64,000 nt of DNA, from positions 3,658,001 through 3,722,000 of the forward strand of contig OZ020255.1 of the NCBI GenBank assembly GCA_963971285.1. The letters are read 5' to 3'. A model generated the notes under the pieces. The model searched no databases and was not told the DNA's origin. It worked only from the letters and a program-made list of their open reading frames with translations. Source of the stretch: Astropecten irregularis (taxonomy: Eukaryota > Echinodermata > Asteroidea > Paxillosida > Astropectinidae). Position numbers and translations under genes: made by a program. This document shows, piece by piece, positions 42,390 to 56,100 of this stretch (positions are counted from its first letter, which is position 1; each line of letters opens with the position of its first letter).

Positions 42390-43769
42390 ACGCCGTTATT
42401 AGGATTGAATTGAAAACAACTTAGGAATAAAGTGGACGGCGAGGCCGAGGCTCGTCGATCGCCCGCGTTAGCTTAAACTTAAAGCATACCGGGTAGGCCC
42501 GACTTTCCGCCATCTTTATTAGACTGGTTCCCAGTCCACAATAGGGTTTGGGCACGCGATTCTGTACATTCAGAAAAGGATCTACAAAGATTGTCATCGA
42601 CCAGTACTTCAACATACTGATACAAGAATAAACATATAAACCGGAATAGAAACTTGTCTTTAAAAGGTTTGAATTAACAATACATAAAATAAATAAACAG
42701 TTGCTTAGATGCACCATAAACCATCGAACGCTATGCGCATAGGCTGCACATGCACATCACACCACACATGTGCTGCGGTGTTAGTCAAAACTTCACTGCC
42801 GCTGACATGGCTGAGGGCTGGCTGGCCATAGTTTTATTTTTTACTTGACATAAACAATATGGAGACTGGCAACGAGTCTACTTTAGTACGTAACGGATTT
42901 GCAAATTCGGTACCGAAATTAGAAATCGGACGATAGAGGGCGTTTATGATCTAGTTTTATCGGATTTGTAGATTTGTTGCAACAGTGACGGCATTCACAC
43001 TATCGAAGCACGGACCCGGAGAATGTGCACATTTATCTATCGCTTATAGATTAACCCACACGGATTGAACCTTTCCGTTTACTTATTTTCAAAAAAGGTT
43101 ACCGTATAGTTTCATGTATACGCTGCACCCATGTATACGGCACACCCCAACTTTTGACATCAGCCGGCAGAGAAAATAAATCAGCCGTGAACGACCAGAA
43201 AAATATAGAACACTGCATCGCTCATTTTTCTCAGCTCATTTGTGATGCAAATTCGAACAAAATAAAAACAATGAATTACTCAATCCAACTCACAACTTTC
43301 AGGGATGTTTTGCCTGAGTTTGCAACAACCTGAAGTGCATCAGTGTCACAAAACGCTGCACCATGCCAGGCCACGCCGCAGCGTACAGTATGTAATATCG
43401 TTAAGATATGTAAGACCTACATCCTGCCATGCACACGTGCAAACAGTATTCGATCTCCACCATTGCAGACTTCCTCAGCAGTCTACATATATTCAATGGA
43501 CATTCCCGTTCCGTAAGCCTCAATTCCAGTCATGTATTTTTTGTGTGAGCATGGTGAGTGGACAATTTGTTGCAAGCGCTGCGTGCACTTTCAATTTCAA
43601 ACATTCAGTAACGAGGATTTTCTTAGAGGGCAACCCCACTAAGGAACACAACCTGACAACTGAGCTTTGTTTGTGAAAACTTGTCAAAGCAATACCGATA
43701 TGACGAAATTGATAAGAACTGAAAGAAATAGACCCACCTGTGAAGCACATACCAATTTCTATCTTACTG

Positions 43770-43826
43770 GATGCGTCTCGCGGGCCGCACAAAAATCAAT
43801 GGCGGGCCGTAGGTTGCCCACCCCTG
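43770..43826 (-). mobile_element. Single hAT-like terminus
   Basis: GCGGGCCGTAGGTTGCCCAC followed by CCCTG is the 3' end type of hAT elements beginning CAGGGGTGGGCAA. The matching left end was not found upstream, so only this end is annotated. It lies about 45 bp before the acceptor of the first CFAP221 coding exon. Confidence 0.5.
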
Positions 43827-43871
43827 CACTAATTGATTTTTTAACTCATTGTGTGCTTGTTTACTCTCCAG

Positions 43872-43973
43872 GTTTACATGTATACACCACTGTACGTGAG
43901 TTGCTGAGAACTTGGAGCAAAGTTTTGCAATCCGTGGTCTTCAGCTGCTAGTGAGGTTTATGAAGATGCAACC
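43872..43973 (+). other. CFAP221: Probable 5' UTR part of the first visible CFAP221 exon
   Basis: A pyrimidine-rich stretch ending TTTACTCTCCAG at 43871 is a good splice acceptor, so transcription probably starts in an unseen upstream exon. An in-frame TGA at 43905-43907 precedes the chosen ATG, and none lies between. Alternatively the promoter is here. Confidence 0.45.
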
Positions 43974-44133
43974 ATGGCATTGGCGACACCCTTGAGCCAA
44001 GCCAACCCAACTACCATGGCCGGGAGTAATCATCTTCCTGGAATGCGCACCAATGGCATTCTTATGCCTGAAATTGATTCCCTTGTGGCTCCACCAAAGA
44101 CCAGACATGTGCCAAACCATCTGTTGGACACAC
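43974..44133 (+). CDS. CFAP221: CFAP221 coding exon 1
   Basis: It runs from MALATPLSQANPTTMAG to KTRHVPNHLLDT. The ATG sits in a favourable context (ACCATGG) and an upstream in-frame stop at 43905 limits extension. The donor is GTATGT after C (phase 1). The N-terminal 40 residues are not conserved. Confidence 0.85.
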
Positions 44134-47100
44134 GTATGTCTTGATATTCAGATACAATCCCACCTTCACTCAAGGCTTATGTTTTCCACACCCATTTTTT
44201 TAATAATAGGACAGGAGTAGAGTTGAGTTAAGACATTTGTATTGTTGTAGTTCATAAATACAATGGATGGCAATTTTTGCTTGTGTAAAAATATTATGTT
44301 TTGTGAAATGTTAATACCAGGAAAGAATATAAAGCGGCTTTCATAACTTATTTGGTTAGGTAAAGAAAATATTTACCACGTAAACTCGACTCTTCTTAAT
44401 TTTTTTTTTGGGGGGGGGGGAATATTGATTCTGGTCACAATGAAACTCTAAGGAAACATTCCAAAAACATCAAAGGCTCTCCAAAAGACCCTCTCTGAAG
44501 AACATATGAGTTGGTTGTTAGCCATGACAGATAATCAGGGGTGCGTTCCACTCCAGCTAACTACGCGCACTGCGCACAATGTGCGCCACCGTTTTCAAAT
44601 CGGAATGCGCTGTTCGCCAAATATGAACACAACATTTGCCTAACATAGCTAACGGTGTGGAGGAGGTGTTTGCTGAAGTTGGCCAACTACATTGAATGGA
44701 AGATAGATGCAGTACGCAACACATGTTCGGCATTTGTTGTGTGTGCGTTCCACTACAAAATCCAAGCATAACGCAAACATGTTCGCGTATGTTCGCGCAA
44801 GCGGAATGCACCCCAGGGGCCGATTTCACTAACGCTTTGCGATCATCGCTAAGCCCAAATCCATCGCTTAACGGAAAATTGATCGCTACTTTGTGTAGGA
44901 ATTTTCCGTTAAGCGATGGATTTGGGCGTAGCGATGATCGCAAAGCGTTAGTGAAATCGGCCCCAGATTCCAATACTTGCCTCCTTTTGAGCTTAATATA
45001 GTGGTACACAAAGTTGGCAACCTACATGCATAAATCTCCTGTAACTATCTTGGTGCAACAGAAGGACAACAATTTGTGGTGGGGAAAACAAAGCATTGCA
45101 CAGGGAATGCATTATTGTGCCGTACTAAATGGAAAATTCTCGGTGATTTAGACTTGTTAACATTTTGGAATTTTAAAACCTCTAAATAATTGCAGATTTT
45201 TTTGTTCCTGTTGCAGAATTGTTCCACAAGGTGTCTCACAATTCCGTTGTTCAGGCAGAACCAGTTGAAGTTCACTTTACAGGATTTGAGCCTGGTAAAG
45301 TACATAAACAGACACTGGTAAGTTAAGACTGAAGCTGCCATTTGATGGTGTGTTACTGTGTTATTTATGATTCATTGGATTTTGTTGACTTATTTTAGGT
45401 GGGAAGGTCAAATAATATTCAGAAAGAAGTAATCCCAACTGTGAGCCACATCGAGCATTGTCCCTGATTTGCAATGTGTGCTATTGACAGCTTCTATTTT
45501 GTAAAGTTAGGCCGTTTTTTAAAAATAACTTGGATTACGGAATTGCCACCGGATTTTGGACAAATAAAAAAAAAAGCCGTCAAAAATTGTCGATTTTGAT
45601 GAAACCCCCCCCCCCCAACAAAAAAAAAAAATTAGCACAATATCCGACACAAAATTGAGCAAATAATTCATAAAAGGTAATTAAAAAAAAAAAAATGTTC
45701 ACTTGTACGACAGGCCAAGCAAAATTTAAGTGCAAACTCGTTTTCTGACATGGAGTCATGTAACAGTCATGTTTCCATCGGGACATATCCTTATCATCAT
45801 GGGTAAAACGTCATGTTAGAGACAGAATTTCGATGCAACGTGAACCGCCATTTTGATTTGATTCTAGATGAATGCAATGAGATCGAGATCGACCAAAGCA
45901 GGTTAACTGGCACGCTGACCAACTCGTACCATAGAGTAAGGAAGAGCTTGTACGTAGGAATTGACCGTTTTTTAGTATCGGGAATTTTCACGAGATTTCG
46001 TTTGAGGGATTGGCAGTTTTCAGGATTATAAAATAAAATTTTTTGTTCTTTAGGGATTTCCTTTTTAGTGGATTGTGGGATTTCATTTCAAGGGATCGTG
46101 TTTTTTATTCCAGGGATACTCGATCAGGGGATTGGTATTGTGAAAGTGAAAAACTGAAGAAAAAAAAACCTGACTTTCCCAAATATCCTAAAAAAAACCC
46201 CAGAATCCTTCACATTTCAAAGTCATTTGAAAAAGTCATTTTGAAAAGTCAAATGGTGTGCGAGTTGCTCAGCGTACGAGTTAGTCTGCGTACGAGTTTG
46301 TCTGCGTACGAGTTGGACAGCGTATGAGTTGACCAGCATTCGAAATCCACTAGCCAATCATAAAATTAGTTACGCGCTATTCGGCTGACGATGAATTTTG
46401 TGATTGGCTCAGTGTGCCACAGATCAACAATCTGAGGCGCATTGAGCCAATCACAAAATTTGTACCAAGATATGTCGGCCCTACACATAGTCGCTATAAC
46501 ACGTGCGAGGTGTAGAGTAGGCATTTCTTGCGAGAAACATGAAGATATAGCGTTGGCATCGAGTCGTTAGGGTCATAATTTAATAGTTGGACACATAAGC
46601 GCTTGCACCACATACAGATTCATGGGCAAAAATATCAAGACAGATACAGTAACAGTCATCAGTGAAAATTTCAGTCCCATACAGTGCCCACTTTTTGAGA
46701 AAAGAGTGAAAAACGGCCACAGTATTTCTTAAGTCTTTTCTATTTTATTTTTGATCTTTTAAAAGATCAAAAAGATTTTCGGTCATTGTTTTACTAATTT
46801 CTGGATAAATACACCATTTCAGCATTTGAAATCCACTAGCCAATCATAAAATTAGTTACGCGCTATTCGGCTGACGATGAATTTTGTGCGGAAAAATGTT
46901 AACGGTAGGTTTTTATTAGCATCATCTTCATACCCTGAAAGTTATACGTAAATCTGTGAACATTTCTGTTTTGGTCTCTTACCAAAGTATGATGCTACCT
47001 TTAAAACACTGTCAGTACAAATAGCCCCACAAACAAATGAACACACTCTGTGAAAGATGTTTGGGCGGGTTGTTCCATAAAATAGGCTAGCTATTGTTTA

Positions 47101-50100
47101 AGTAGAAGCTTGTCATTGACAGTTTCAATTATACGGAAGATATGGAGACATTTGCAAAAACTATGAAGGTCAATAGACAAATTGTGGTACAAATAATTAG
47201 TCATACCAGTCATGTAAGTTGGTCATGCTGACTGTGCGGTGTGCATATGGCATGTGCGATGTTTTTCTTATTGATCAATGAATATGATTGCCGCTTTCGG
47301 AAGGATTTTTACCATTAATTTTTGAGATAAAGTCTGTGAAAAAATGTTTAGTCTGGGAGCCCATCAGGTTTTAATCATATTTATGAGTGCAAAAGGTTTG
47401 AAGTGTGGGATATGTAGGGCTGACAAGTACAGAAAGTGATTTCTTAAGGTTGGCAATTGGTGCATATGGAGGGGCAGCCCATTAAACTCACCCAAATATA
47501 ACACTATACATGTAATCATAATTTGCAAGCATGAAACAAATGTCAGTATGTTCTTAACGCTTCCCTGGAACCAAATATAAAGTTCTCCTAATTATATAGG
47601 TGCTATTCTGCTTAAAGAAATGAAACAAATACAAATCCTCGTTTATATGACATATAAGAACTTTCTCATAATATACAATGGGGCTGGTTTTTGTTTATTA
47701 TCTAGTAATATTGGAAGTAAAATTTGATAACAATTGTAAATTCTGAGGACTATTTACCCAAACTGGCCGTGGGTGGCGCTATTTAAATTTGTGTGTGACG
47801 TAGTCGAGGGGATATGATTCACGAATGAACCCCCTCGGTGCGCGGGAGTTGTATGGGATTTCCAATGAGTTTTGTGTACATGCGGTTTCTGTATGCTAAA
47901 ACTGTCTGAATCACTGCCCGAATGATCATTACTATCCGATGGGTACATTGTTTCTTCATCGATGCTGTATTCCTCCCAAGGACGGTCGCTATGTATCATT
48001 TTCAGCCATTTTACTTTTGAAATGATGTATTGCGTGTGGGTATGTAATATGCAACACACTGTGTATAAATATTCATAAGGAAAGCGAATCCCCTCTTCTA
48101 CGTCATCAACTTGAGGAAAACATGAATATTCATGATATGTAAATGAACAAAAAACCGGCAAATTCGAGAGAAAATTGCTAAGTATTTTTGGCGGATGCGA
48201 ACGGTAAAAAGTGGCTTAAAATTCACATCAAGAAACTTCTAATAGTGAGGGTTAATCATTATTTACCTTAAATGGAGCTAGGTGAACACAATTTTATGTG
48301 AACATCTTATTTTTCGAAATCGTTGGAGTCCAGCTTTAAGAAAGGGTCAAAGGGACAAAGATTAAAGGTCATTTAAAGTACATAACATTATATAACACTA
48401 TTAGTGTGGTATGGTATGTACTCAGGTGGGACGTTTTGGCTAATTTTTAAAACATTTTTGCAGTTTTGGGTTCTGCAGGGTCCAAACAATCAGTATTGAC
48501 GGGGTTCAACATTTTCTGTGGCCTCCTCCTATTTTGAGGGTGTGTCCTATTTGGCCCTGCCCCCAAAGCCCATTCCTGGGCAACCTTTTTAATTTCCATA
48601 CCCTGTACTAAAGTGATCAGTGCTCATCCAAGCATGAATCATTTTTGGACTTATTGATGTTATATTAAAGCTGAGTCTATGGGAGTCTATGGGATTTCCA
48701 TACATTTAACCCAAGAATCGTGTAATTTTTTTTTATTTAGTAGCCATTTCAAAAGTGTAAGTTTTTTTTTCTACAGTAAATAAAGAAAATCGAGACAGGT
48801 ATCAATCCTGAGGTATTCAGTCTCTTTGTTGGAAATCTTTTAATTTTTTCTTTCAGCGTTTGATCAACATTTCATCGGAATGTCAGAACATGCATATAAT
48901 TCCTCCAGCTACACGATACTTCAAAGCATGGTACACTAAGAGGGAGCGTTTGGTACCTGGCATGGCCATTGAAGTTGAGGTGGAGTTTAGGCCAGATGAA
49001 TGGAGATACTACTATGATTGTGTCAGGATTCACTGTCAGGTAAGCCAAATTAAGTTGATTCTGAATTTATTGGTCAAAATGGTTGAAGTATTATTTGCAC
49101 CTCTCTTGTTGAAAAAAAGGGAAACCCCCCGGAAATTGTGCTTCATTTTTTTGCTTAAAGACATGAAAGATGAATATTATTACCTTGGCCTGAAAATGTC
49201 AGAAGAAATTGAGTTGATTTTTAATTTAAAGAAAACAGATTGTGAAAAAGATAACATAGGTTAGCATGTCATAGTAAAACTTTGATGTTAGTCAAACTCA
49301 AACAAGTCGAAAGTCTGCTTGTGTCAAAGTGATGCTTCATTCCTGTTAAGAGGCCTTTATGTATACATACAGTCGAACCTCATTAATACGAGCTCTCTTA
49401 AGACGAGATCTCGGTTAAGACGAGCATATTCCGCCAGTCCTGACCGAGTTGTGCACTTTTCTATGGGGAAATATTTGCTTAATACGAGCACTGATAACAT
49501 GAAAAACCTTTTAATACGAGCGTTTTTGGCTGACCCAGTTGCGTGAAAGTCATTGTAAACAACCCATTTAATACAAGGATATTTTAATCTGGCTTCTTTT
49601 GGAATCGATTTTCGGATTTCTTTGCCTTAAGAAAAATCGTCGGCGTTGTTTCATGTTACCGAAAGCTAAATTCACCGCAGCGCTAATGCCCACTAATTCC
49701 CTCCTGCGGTTTTACCAGCAGCTTGGCCAGTGGAATGTGTGAACAAAAAACAGACAATGTACGGCTCGTCATATTTTGTTTTTATTGTGCGTGATCCACA
49801 TGGGTTTTTTTGGCTGTCACGAAAGTCAAAACCCGACCGAGGAAAACGGCGAGGTCTTCCATTTTGTCGATTCGTTTTTGTAAGGAGAAAAACTTCTTCA
49901 TTTTTTTTCCTCAAAAATCAAACCAAAGTCCACACTAATTTCCAGACAATTTTACCTTGCTGATGATGTGTAAAAAGGATTTTGGTCACAACAAATTCTT
50001 TAAAGTGTAGCCAACATGTATCCGAACAAAATTATATTCCATGAACGGACCGATACGATCCGACTGCGGCCCGACCGATTGGCCGATGTTACAGCTACAC

Positions 50101-53100
50101 GTGGTCACCATGCACATGATCGGATATGTGGCTAAACTGCAGCATGGGTTTCGTTCATGCAATGCTTCCGCTGATTGGTCACCGTTACGAAGTGCAGACA
50201 TAGCGCAAAATGATTGGCTACATGGAGGGGAGGGAAAAAAAGACAGATGTTGGGCTGCTAAAAAAAACCTGACATCTTAAAAAAATAATCTGTGTCAAAA
50301 AAAACCAAACATTACGAACGCACTTATTAATTTAAGTTAAAAAAGGCGCCCTCTCGTGTCCATGAAAATATCGCCGGCTCCCTGCGGTGCACATTGCTTC
50401 ATACTGCACACATTGTTTGGCAACCAACTTGTCTGAACGTGCGGTGCTAACGTTCGTCGCTGTCATCCACTCGCAATGTTCATGTCGTTTTCGTGCCGTC
50501 ATTATTTTTCTTTACTTGGTTTTTATTATTCTTACATATTGTAATGAAATCCCTTTTACATCCGTGACAATTCAACAAAATGAAATTTATCAAGCAAATT
50601 TATTAAGTATAAATTACTTCTAAAATGTAAACACGGACTTGACACGTAATTATGGGTTACCAGAGGGATAGTGCATGCTGTAATGTGCCGTGTACCGCAC
50701 ACACGTGCATTTCGGTTGACAAAATATGGATCCTGCATAATACGAGGCCCCGCCCCGGCGACCTCGTATTAACGAGGTTCGACTGTATATATATTTATAA
50801 TTACTTCTGCAAGCCAAAATACCTACAGCCAAAATTCTGTCAAAACAATTGTTTCCTGAACAATAAAGCCCAGTCTAAAATAGTTTTTTCCACATCAGTC
50901 AGTTGTGTATTTTGCATCATTGAGATTCAGCTTCCCTACTCTCTCTCATTGTGAATGAATAAGTCACCAGCGGCATCAGGACTGCTGTGATGTGATCATA
51001 ACATAAGCTGCGTTCATAGCAAGGATGTCAATGGCATTATATAACCAGGCATGCAATTTTTTCACAGATCTGCAGATTTCCACATTTCCTTAAAATCAGG
51101 CCACAAAAAGGTCATCATTTTCTTGTTTGTTCTGCCCTGCCACTGTGGCGCCTCGTGGATTGTGCGGAACCTTGCGCTTATTTATAAGATTGCTGCACCT
51201 GCTTGTATAGTATAATAAAGGATATCGTCTGGCTCTGTGGTTTGTGTACATTTATATGAGGCTAAATGGTGCAGGAAACAGACCCTTCTTATATTCTGTT
51301 CCATATATTTATGTCGCATTAACGAATACATTGGGTTATAGGTACTAAACCGCTTTCCGACTAGATTTACAAAGAAAAATTGACTTTGAGTGATCCCCCA
51401 TGTACCGTTCCTGGGTGGCAGCATTGTTGCGTGTATCATTGAAACGATCCCTGGGGTGTAGCGGTGTGTGCGTGGTTTCATGGCTTCTGACTGCCAAACG
51501 AACAAAGATAGTTGACTATTGGGGTCACCACCAACATAGGGCTGGATGGCTCAGTTGGTAGAGCGCCTGTACGGTGTTCAGGAGGTCGCCGGTTCGAATC
51601 CCGCTCCAGTCAATTTTTCTTTGTTCACTTTTCAATGACTTTAAACTCAGTCAGTTTCCCTTGTGGTTATTTCACGAATAGATTTACATTGTTAAAAACA
51701 TTTGGCATGGATCAGGCCTCGAATTTAACGGCTGTAGTGCCCTCAAGATCAGATATTTATTACGGCCACTACTGGCCAATGTGCCCTTCTTATATGCGCT
51801 GAGCAGTAAGTACAGAAAATTCTCACTGAGTCCATGCGAAAACATATCCAAAACATTGAGCAAATAGTGGTAACCTACCTCGCAACATTATTTTATAGCA
51901 TGTAATGCATCGTGAATAGAAAGCATGGTGCCCTGCGCTTTTGTTCTTATAACCTGCCTTGGGGAGTTAGGGTACATGTCTTGAGTTGAGCAGATAGCAT
52001 GGCGCTGCTGTGCTAATGTTATTATAAAATGACTAGCAACAGTCTCTCGTGAAAAGCAGAAGTTGTTTTTCGGTGAGCATGTGATGGACCAGAAAATTGT
52101 AAACTTGCCCACTCAATTTTCATTATATGCCCTGTGCCTGGTAAAAGTCTAATGGCATTTTCACAAACGAAAAATTGTCAACGCTGTCAATTTCATACAA
52201 AAACTGTGCTCATTAAAAAAATATATAATTAGGGCCTACTGTCTCATGGAAACTAGGAAATTCATACAATTTTAAAAATTATTAAAATTTGAAATACTGA
52301 AATATTAAAAAAGCCCAATAGGCCTATTCCATAAAAAGAACAAGTAAAGAAAACACCCTAGTTACATGTAACTTAAGATCCTTAAAAAATTGCATTTTTT
52401 TGACATGGCTCCAATGCCCTGACATGCCTTTTTACTTTTGCACATGGTGCCCTTTCCACTGGCCTTGGTGCCCTAATGTTTAAAAATTCTAGAAGGTCAA
52501 AGTGGTAGTGCCCTAAAAATTCCCAAATTCAAGGCCTGCATGGATGTGTTAACACGTTTAGGAGCGTGACCATAAAAAATCTAATGGTCTACACAAAAGT
52601 GTTGCATGGTTTCCAGGGGAATTACCCATGTTCATTGTATGATATTATATGAGTCCAGACATATGATTTGCCTTCTTAATAATGTCATTGACATTAGGAA
52701 TGAAAAGTGAATAGTCTATCAAAATACCTTTACTCTTACACTTACTCTACTTAAAATGTTATTATCAAGGGCCTATATGATAGCCATACTGGCCTCCAAC
52801 AGGAGGAGAACAACATGTCGTTGACCATCGCATTGATTTCTTGAAGAGCAATGCGCCATCCATGGAGTTTTTTCTTCGAGGAAAACCTCGTCAAGGATTA
52901 AGAGGAGGCAGAGAAGACAGGAAACTTGCTTCAATGTTCACTAATACCTCGGTCACATTTGCTATACGGCTAGAGTACGGCGGCTGTTTGTACCCAAAAT
53001 CGAGAGAAACTCAGGGTTGCCTTACGGCACATCCCTATTTTTTAAAGACCATAGGGGTGGCCGTAGAGTTATAGCGCGGAGTTATATCTCTTTTAATTTA

Positions 53101-56100
53101 TACGTTCGCCGTGGCAATTCGACCCGCCGTAGCCATCCTGTAGAAAGGTTTTTCGGTTCCCGTACGCTCGACGCACGCTATCCGTAACACTTTGGAAACA
53201 TTGCAATGAAATGACCATCGTGAAAAATCTTGATGTGTATGGCAACCCCCTCATTATCATACTTATTGTATGCTCCTGGCGCTTTGCAGCAAGCATGCGT
53301 CTTCCATTTTGGCAACGGCCGCCGCAGGGTCACCCTAAGGCGACCATGCGTCATTGCTTCAAAGGACGTACGGCAGCCGCAGGTTTTTTCTCCCCATAAA
53401 TAAAAAATACGCAGTGCGGCAACCCTACCAATGTGACTGCTACAGTGTGTCACCGTGGAAATACTGCGGTGACTATAATTTTTACTGGCCATAGATATTT
53501 CTAAGAATCCACGGCGGCCGTGGCAAATGTGAGCAAATGTGACCTAGGCATAAAGGAGCTTCATCGTCTACTCTTCCCTCGAGAGGGGACATGTTTTTCT
53601 CTGTAGTTTTCTGCGGTCAACACCTATTTCAAAGGGTCACGTTCATTTTGCAGTTGAGTACATGTAGTATCTCCTCCTGTTTTGGGAATTTCAGGCAGCC
53701 TCTGTGGTCTTCCCGGAGCAATCCCAAGGTCTTAGTTGCTTGTTTATCTCAGGCAGTTGTCACACCATTTTGGTCATCATTTGACATGTTGGAGATCTCT
53801 CACCCAGGACATTTGGTTTCTTCATTCTAGTCAAGGCTGCATATTTAGAAGTTCTTCAGTTCCCCTTTCAGTTACCGGAAGGAATACCGGTTTTGTTTCA
53901 GCCACTCAAGAAGGGGTTGCTCATACAGCAGCTTACTCCAAGGGGACTTGCTGGGGTCAATAGACCTCATGGACAGCCTATCTTTTGTACCCATTCATAT
54001 GGATCATTGCGTGTATCTCTGTTGTTTGGCACTACCAGATATTCCAGTTTGCTCGTCTCCCTTTTGGACTTCTGAGTGCTGCAAGAACATTCTCCAACGT
54101 CCTGAAGCTAGTTGCTGCTCACCTCCATCACATAGCTATTTGAGATGTCTTCTACCTAGTTAACGTACTATTTTTGGGCAGATTATCCGACGAATGCAAG
54201 GAGAAGGTTGTCAGCCACAACCAATTTGTATTTGTGGTCAGTCTTGACAAGTTTCAGCTAGTGCCGTCACAGCAGATATTCTGTTTTTTTCTTGTAAATT
54301 CCAAGACCACGACTTGGTCCTCGCCTCACAAGTAGGTCACTTTAATAGGTACTGGAACACTTTCAACAACTGTTAGATCTGACTGTCTTAACAGTACGAG
54401 GCTTGGCTAACTGCTCGGTCGCTTATCATCAACAATCGAAGCTGTGCTCCCAGCACCACTCTTCTACCACAGTCTACAACTGGACGGACAGCAACTTCAC
54501 CATCCAGACAGACGCATTGCTTCAAGGTTGGAGCAAATGTCTGGGAAGAAAATAGTGCCAGGGCTACTGGTCTCACAATGTACAGTTTCTACATATCATT
54601 CAGCTACTCTCAGTCTTCCATGCCCTTTGTTCATTAGACATAACTGTCTAGTTATCATTGATTTTGTTGTCCGTTACTTTTGATAGGATGAAGACAACCT
54701 GTTGGTACCAGTTCATGCATATCCTGCCTTAAGTACAACTGAGTTTCCAGAAGTTCTCAAGTTTCCTCCTGTCCCCATCTCAGAAAAGTAAGTATCCCTT
54801 TTCTTTGCTCAAAGACTTGCAAGCTGCATAGATGTGTACTAGTAATCTCAATTTCTGTCAGTGATGCATGTTGAGCTGTATTTGTGTACATGTTCACCTT
54901 CCACAGCTGTAGTTATAGGGTTATGAAAAAGACAATTGAATTGTTTTGATGGGAATTGATGAAAAGTTGTTTTGTTTAAAAAGTCTTCCAAAATAACTTG
55001 ATATGGGTGATAATTATTTTGTTCTATGAATACTATCTTTAAAAAAGATTCAACTTTATTGACTTTATTGAAATACAATTAATTACATGATATTCATCTT
55101 TGCAGTTGTACAAAAGTCATCCCATTACGATGCAATGCTCCAGTTGACTTTGAATATCAACTGACCTTCCTGCAACCCCACCCAACATTTACTGTTCAGC
55201 CAATAAGTGGTATTGTTCCAGCCAATGGAGAGGTCAACATCAGTGTCACCTTTGCACCAACAGAGTTCAGTACTGCATTGATGAAATTGCAGCTTACAAC
55301 ATCACAATTCAACTCCAAACCCTTGGTGTGCTTGGTCTCTGGATCATCTTCTCCGGGACTTGCAGAGTTAGTGAAAAAAACCCAAATTCTTGTAGGACAT
55401 AAAATGTAATCAGGGATAACTTGAAAATGTTAAATTCTTTATAACAATAGTACTAGGTCCTCTGCTGCTTTATTTATTTCCCGGTTTTGTTAGCATTATT
55501 ATTACTCTTAAGGACCCAAATATCTTTGATTGAAACTAAAATTCAAATTTGCATTGGAAGTAAATTTGGGTAGAATTTTCCAAAACATCATTACCAATGT
55601 TAGACTTGCAGAGACACCATGTATAACACTCTTTTTGGAAGATGTGTGGTCCTGAAAAGGACCGCTGAGAATAAATTCTCGACGTTTCTGCTAGTATGCT
55701 CTACTCGTCCTCAGGAGAGAGAACTAGAGGACGACTGAAGCACACTAGCCGAAACATCGAAAATTTACTCTCGGTTTTTTTCCTGACCACACATCTTCCA
55801 AAAAGAGTGTTATACATGGTGTCTACGCAAGTCTTACTCATTCTAGTCTCTCAACCGTTCAAAACTTCAAATCCTACTTATTAATTATTAATGTTGGTTT
55901 GATTTCTTAATTTTTTTGTATTGCAGTTAAATTTTTTTGTCTTTGTTTTATACACACTTTCATTATTCATCTTTCGCTAGAGCTGAAATGGCTGGCCGCT
56001 GCAATGGCCACTCCTCAAGACCTGATGATTCAATGCTCGACCCCCATTCGATCTCTCCTGTTGCCATGGCAAGGCGGAAAAAACGTACCAAGAGCCGCAA

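Larger units (their letters stand above)
45318..48856 (+). other. CFAP221: CFAP221 intron 2
   Basis: It contains C- and A-homopolymers near 45,605-45,695, a 16-bp tandem repeat (46,261), an inverted repeat (TTTTGTGATTGGCTCA near 46,396 with TGAGCCAATCACAAAA near 46,444), a TTAA-flanked MITE (46.6-47.0 kb) and a minus-strand open frame (47,754-48,161). Nothing else was recognised from 47,005 to 47,750 or 48,170 to 48,856. Confidence 0.6.
49040..54686 (+). other. CFAP221: CFAP221 intron 3
   Basis: This 5.6-kb intron carries a pogo/Tigger-like element, a tRNA-derived SINE, a MITE and a DIRS-like remnant, listed separately. The remaining 51,690-52,790 holds no recognised feature. Confidence 0.6.

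Noticed and set aside
44557-45009. 150-codon minus-strand open frame
   Set aside because: It runs across two adjacent MITEs; the repeated GADFTNALRSSL text comes from the two arms of one hairpin.
51541-51612. Functional tRNA-Thr gene
   Set aside because: The A and B boxes are good, but the acceptor stem does not pair, position 33 is C instead of T, and the sequence belongs to a larger repeat with further copies.
55367-55408. Read-through of CFAP221 exon 5 to a nearby stop as the protein end
   Set aside because: A donor in the right phase (GTTAGT) and three further exons matching the family continue the protein.
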